DNA of 64,000 bases from JAAYTL01 sp031460505 (GTDB lineage Bacteria > Bacillota > Clostridia > Tissierellales > Tissierellaceae). The DNA is taken from contig JAVKTT010000002.1 in assembly GCA_031460505.1 (NCBI GenBank), positions 1 through 64,000 on the forward strand, read 5' to 3'. The notes under the pieces are model-generated. The model had not been told where the DNA came from. It did no database searches and saw only the letters and a program-made list of their open reading frames with translations. Below are positions 62,784-64,000 of the stretch, in pieces. How positions within the stretch are numbered: position 1 is the stretch's first letter; the number at the start of each line of letters is the position of its first letter. Position numbers and translations under genes: made by a program.

Positions 62784-63470
62784 ATTTTAAAAGATAATAT
62801 TAAAAACATAAGAGAAGAAATCGAAAATGTACTTATAAAAACAGGAAGAAGTTCTGAAGATGTTACGCTTATAGCTGTTACTAAGACAGTTGATGTCGAT
62901 ACTGTTAATAAAGCTATAGAACTAGGTATCACAGATATAGGAGAGAATAGAGTTCAAGAACTAGAAAAGAAAATTGATGGAATTAATGGTAGTGTTAATT
63001 GTCATTTGATTGGGCATTTACAGACAAATAAAGTAAGAAATATTATAGATAAAGTTAAGCTAATCCACTCATTAGATAGAATATCCCTTGCTAAAGAATT
63101 AGATAAAAGAGCAAAGATGAATGATTTAGTCATAGATACTTTAGTACAAGTAAATGTAGCAGAAGAGGATACTAAGTTTGGATTAGAGGTATCCAAAGTT
63201 TTACCTTTTATTGAAGAGATACTCAAATTTGACAACATTAGAATAAGAGGCTTAATGACCATAGCCCCTTATACAGATGATGAAATTCTATTACGTGAAG
63301 TATTTAGAACTATGTATAATCTTAAAGAAGAAATTAAAAATCATAATTACGAAAACTTAACTATTGATTATTTGTCAATGGGAATGACAAATGACTATAA
63401 AATTGCAATCGAAGAAGGATCAAATATGATCCGTGTGGGAACAGGAATATTTGGAAAAAGAAATTATTAG
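62784..63470 (+). CDS. yggS: YggS family PLP homeostasis protein, probable ATT start
   Basis: About 228 aa, PLP-binding protein of the YggS/PROSC family that buffers pyridoxal phosphate. The expected N-terminus (start)-LKDNIKNIREEIENV and the PLP lysine in IAVTKTV (Lys34) are encoded from 62784, followed by IGENRVQELEKK, HLIGHLQTNK, LVQVNVAEEDTKFG and the C-terminal LSMGMTNDYKIAIEEGSNMIRVGTGIFG (cited by LSMGMTNDY). There is no in-frame ATG, GTG or TTG before 63006, which would drop 74 residues including the lysine. GGAGG at 62771-62775 is 8 bases before ATT at 62784, so an ATT start is inferred (62781 is also ATT). Confidence 0.85.
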   Translation: MLKDNIKNIREEIENVLIKTGRSSEDVTLIAVTKTVDVDTVNKAIELGITDIGENRVQELEKKIDGINGSVNCHLIGHLQTNKVRNIIDKVKLIHSLDRISLAKELDKRAKMNDLVIDTLVQVNVAEEDTKFGLEVSKVLPFIEEILKFDNIRIRGLMTIAPYTDDEILLREVFRTMYNLKEEIKNHNYENLTIDYLSMGMTNDYKIAIEEGSNMIRVGTGIFGKRNY

Positions 63471-63480
63471 GAGGGATAAT

Positions 63481-63915
63481 ATGAGTAACTTTATGGACAA
63501 GTTTAAGTATTTTATTGGGATTGATGATTATGAAGATGAAGATGAGGATTTATATGATGATAATGATGATGATTTAGAAATTCCTACAGCAACTAAGACA
63601 AGAAAGATTAATAATAATGTAGTAAATATCCATACTAATAGTAATATGAAAATAGTTGTGCATGAGCCATTAAGCTATGAAGAAGCTCCACAAATTGCTG
63701 ATGATTTAAAATCAAGGAAAGTAGTTGTTGTTAACTTTGAACAGCTTGATCAAAGTTTGAAGAGACAGATTTTTGATTTTGTTAATGGAGCATTATATGC
63801 CCTTGACTGTAAAATTCAAAAAGTTACAAAAGATATCTTTATATTAGCACCAAGTAATGTAGAGATTGATGGTTTAAAAGAAGAATTAAAGAATAGTGGA
63901 ATTTTCCCTTGGTAA
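63481..63915 (+). CDS. sepF: Cell division protein SepF
   Basis: 144 aa. An N-terminal amphipathic membrane-binding segment (MSNFMDKFKYFIGI), an acidic linker (about 15-40) and the conserved SepF domain (about 60-140, VHEPLSYEEAPQIADDL with KVVVVNFEQLD and FVNGALYALDC). SepF polymerises into arcs that tether FtsZ to the membrane. ATG at 63481 follows AGGAGGG; the longer reading from 63433 runs over yggS. Located 10 bases after yggS. Confidence 0.94.
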   Translation: MSNFMDKFKYFIGIDDYEDEDEDLYDDNDDDLEIPTATKTRKINNNVVNIHTNSNMKIVVHEPLSYEEAPQIADDLKSRKVVVVNFEQLDQSLKRQIFDFVNGALYALDCKIQKVTKDIFILAPSNVEIDGLKEELKNSGIFPW

Positions 63916-63939
63916 AAATCCAATTAGGAGTAATATTAT

Positions 63940-64000
63940 ATGTTGTTTTATAGATCCTTGAGTATTTTAGTCAACTTTATAGAAATAATGATATTAGTAA
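63940..64000 (+). CDS. yggT: YggT family membrane protein (5' end only)
   Basis: Only 20 codons are inside the window: MLFYRSLSILVNFIEIMILV, a hydrophobic helix as expected for the first membrane segment of YggT. The ATG follows AGGAG by 9 bases. Position directly after yggS and sepF is the standard place of yggT. The call rests mainly on context. Confidence 0.65.
   Translation, partial: MLFYRSLSILVNFIEIMILV

Noticed and set aside
63006..63470. yggS starting at ATG 63006
   Set aside because: Would lack 74 residues including the PLP-binding lysine, with no ribosome-binding site; the coding sequence clearly continues upstream to 62784.
1..64000. CRISPR arrays, insertion sequences, phage genes, rRNA and tRNA genes
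   Set aside because: No regularly spaced repeats, transposase or integrase motifs, or tRNA/rRNA signatures were found by reading both strands.

Overview
The window is a low-GC chromosome segment from an endospore-forming anaerobe of the class Clostridia, and the gene content resembles the Tissierellia. Supporting evidence is spoIVA, a SpoIID-type protein, a BofC-like protein, a SCIFF ranthipeptide with its radical SAM maturase, HemZ, an Asp T-box on aspS, a DUF512-der pair and a yggS-sepF-yggT cluster. Base composition and gene style look uniform, with no insertion sequence, phage gene, CRISPR array, rRNA or tRNA seen.

Region by region: (1) 104-8269 is a sugar-acid catabolic block: UxaA-family dehydratase, two tandem KdgT permeases, a DUF1537 four-carbon acid sugar kinase, a PdxA2-type dehydrogenase, a LarA-type nickel-pincer racemase with a complete catalytic set, and glycerate kinase. 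(2) 8337-21086 is a peptide and D-amino-acid scavenging block: secreted gamma-glutamyltransferase, a chemoreceptor, a complete Dpp/Opp-type ABC importer, an N-acyl-D-amino-acid deacylase and an M19 dipeptidase. (3) 21250-25298 holds sporulation or envelope genes (GH18/SH3 protein, a zinc-phospholipase-C-like protein, an unknown protein, a BofC-like protein). (4) 25384-33541 is ruvCAB, spoIID-like, queA, tgt, yajC, a TIGR04086 membrane protein, SCIFF and its maturase. (5) 33646-40288 is recJ, relA, dtd, an MBL hydrolase and hemZ. (6) 40408-46684 is a two-component system with a lipoprotein and an ABC-2 exporter. (7) 46692-50209 is T-box-aspS, tcdA, rseC and a CsoR-family repressor. (8) 50206-58757 is a ThrE-type exporter pair, glyA, DUF512, der, plsY, gpsA and spoIVA. 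(9) 58851-64000 is an acyl-ACP thioesterase, a convergent queT/radical SAM operon behind a preQ1-I riboswitch, then an adaptor-like protein with yggS, sepF and the start of yggT.

Points that deserve attention: a preQ1-I riboswitch whose pseudoknot covers the ribosome-binding site of a radical SAM gene (probable queuine lyase QueL) upstream of queT, in a genome segment that also carries queA and tgt; a LarA homologue embedded in a threonate/erythronate-type operon, where C2 epimerisation of the substrate would make chemical sense; two genes whose start codon must be non-canonical (ATA at 23048, ATT at 62784); a 15-bp hairpin that buries the ribosome-binding site of the BofC-like gene; and a CsoR-family repressor that keeps both cysteines but has lost the copper-binding histidine.

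All functional calls are by reading of motifs, lengths and neighbourhoods. No database search was run.
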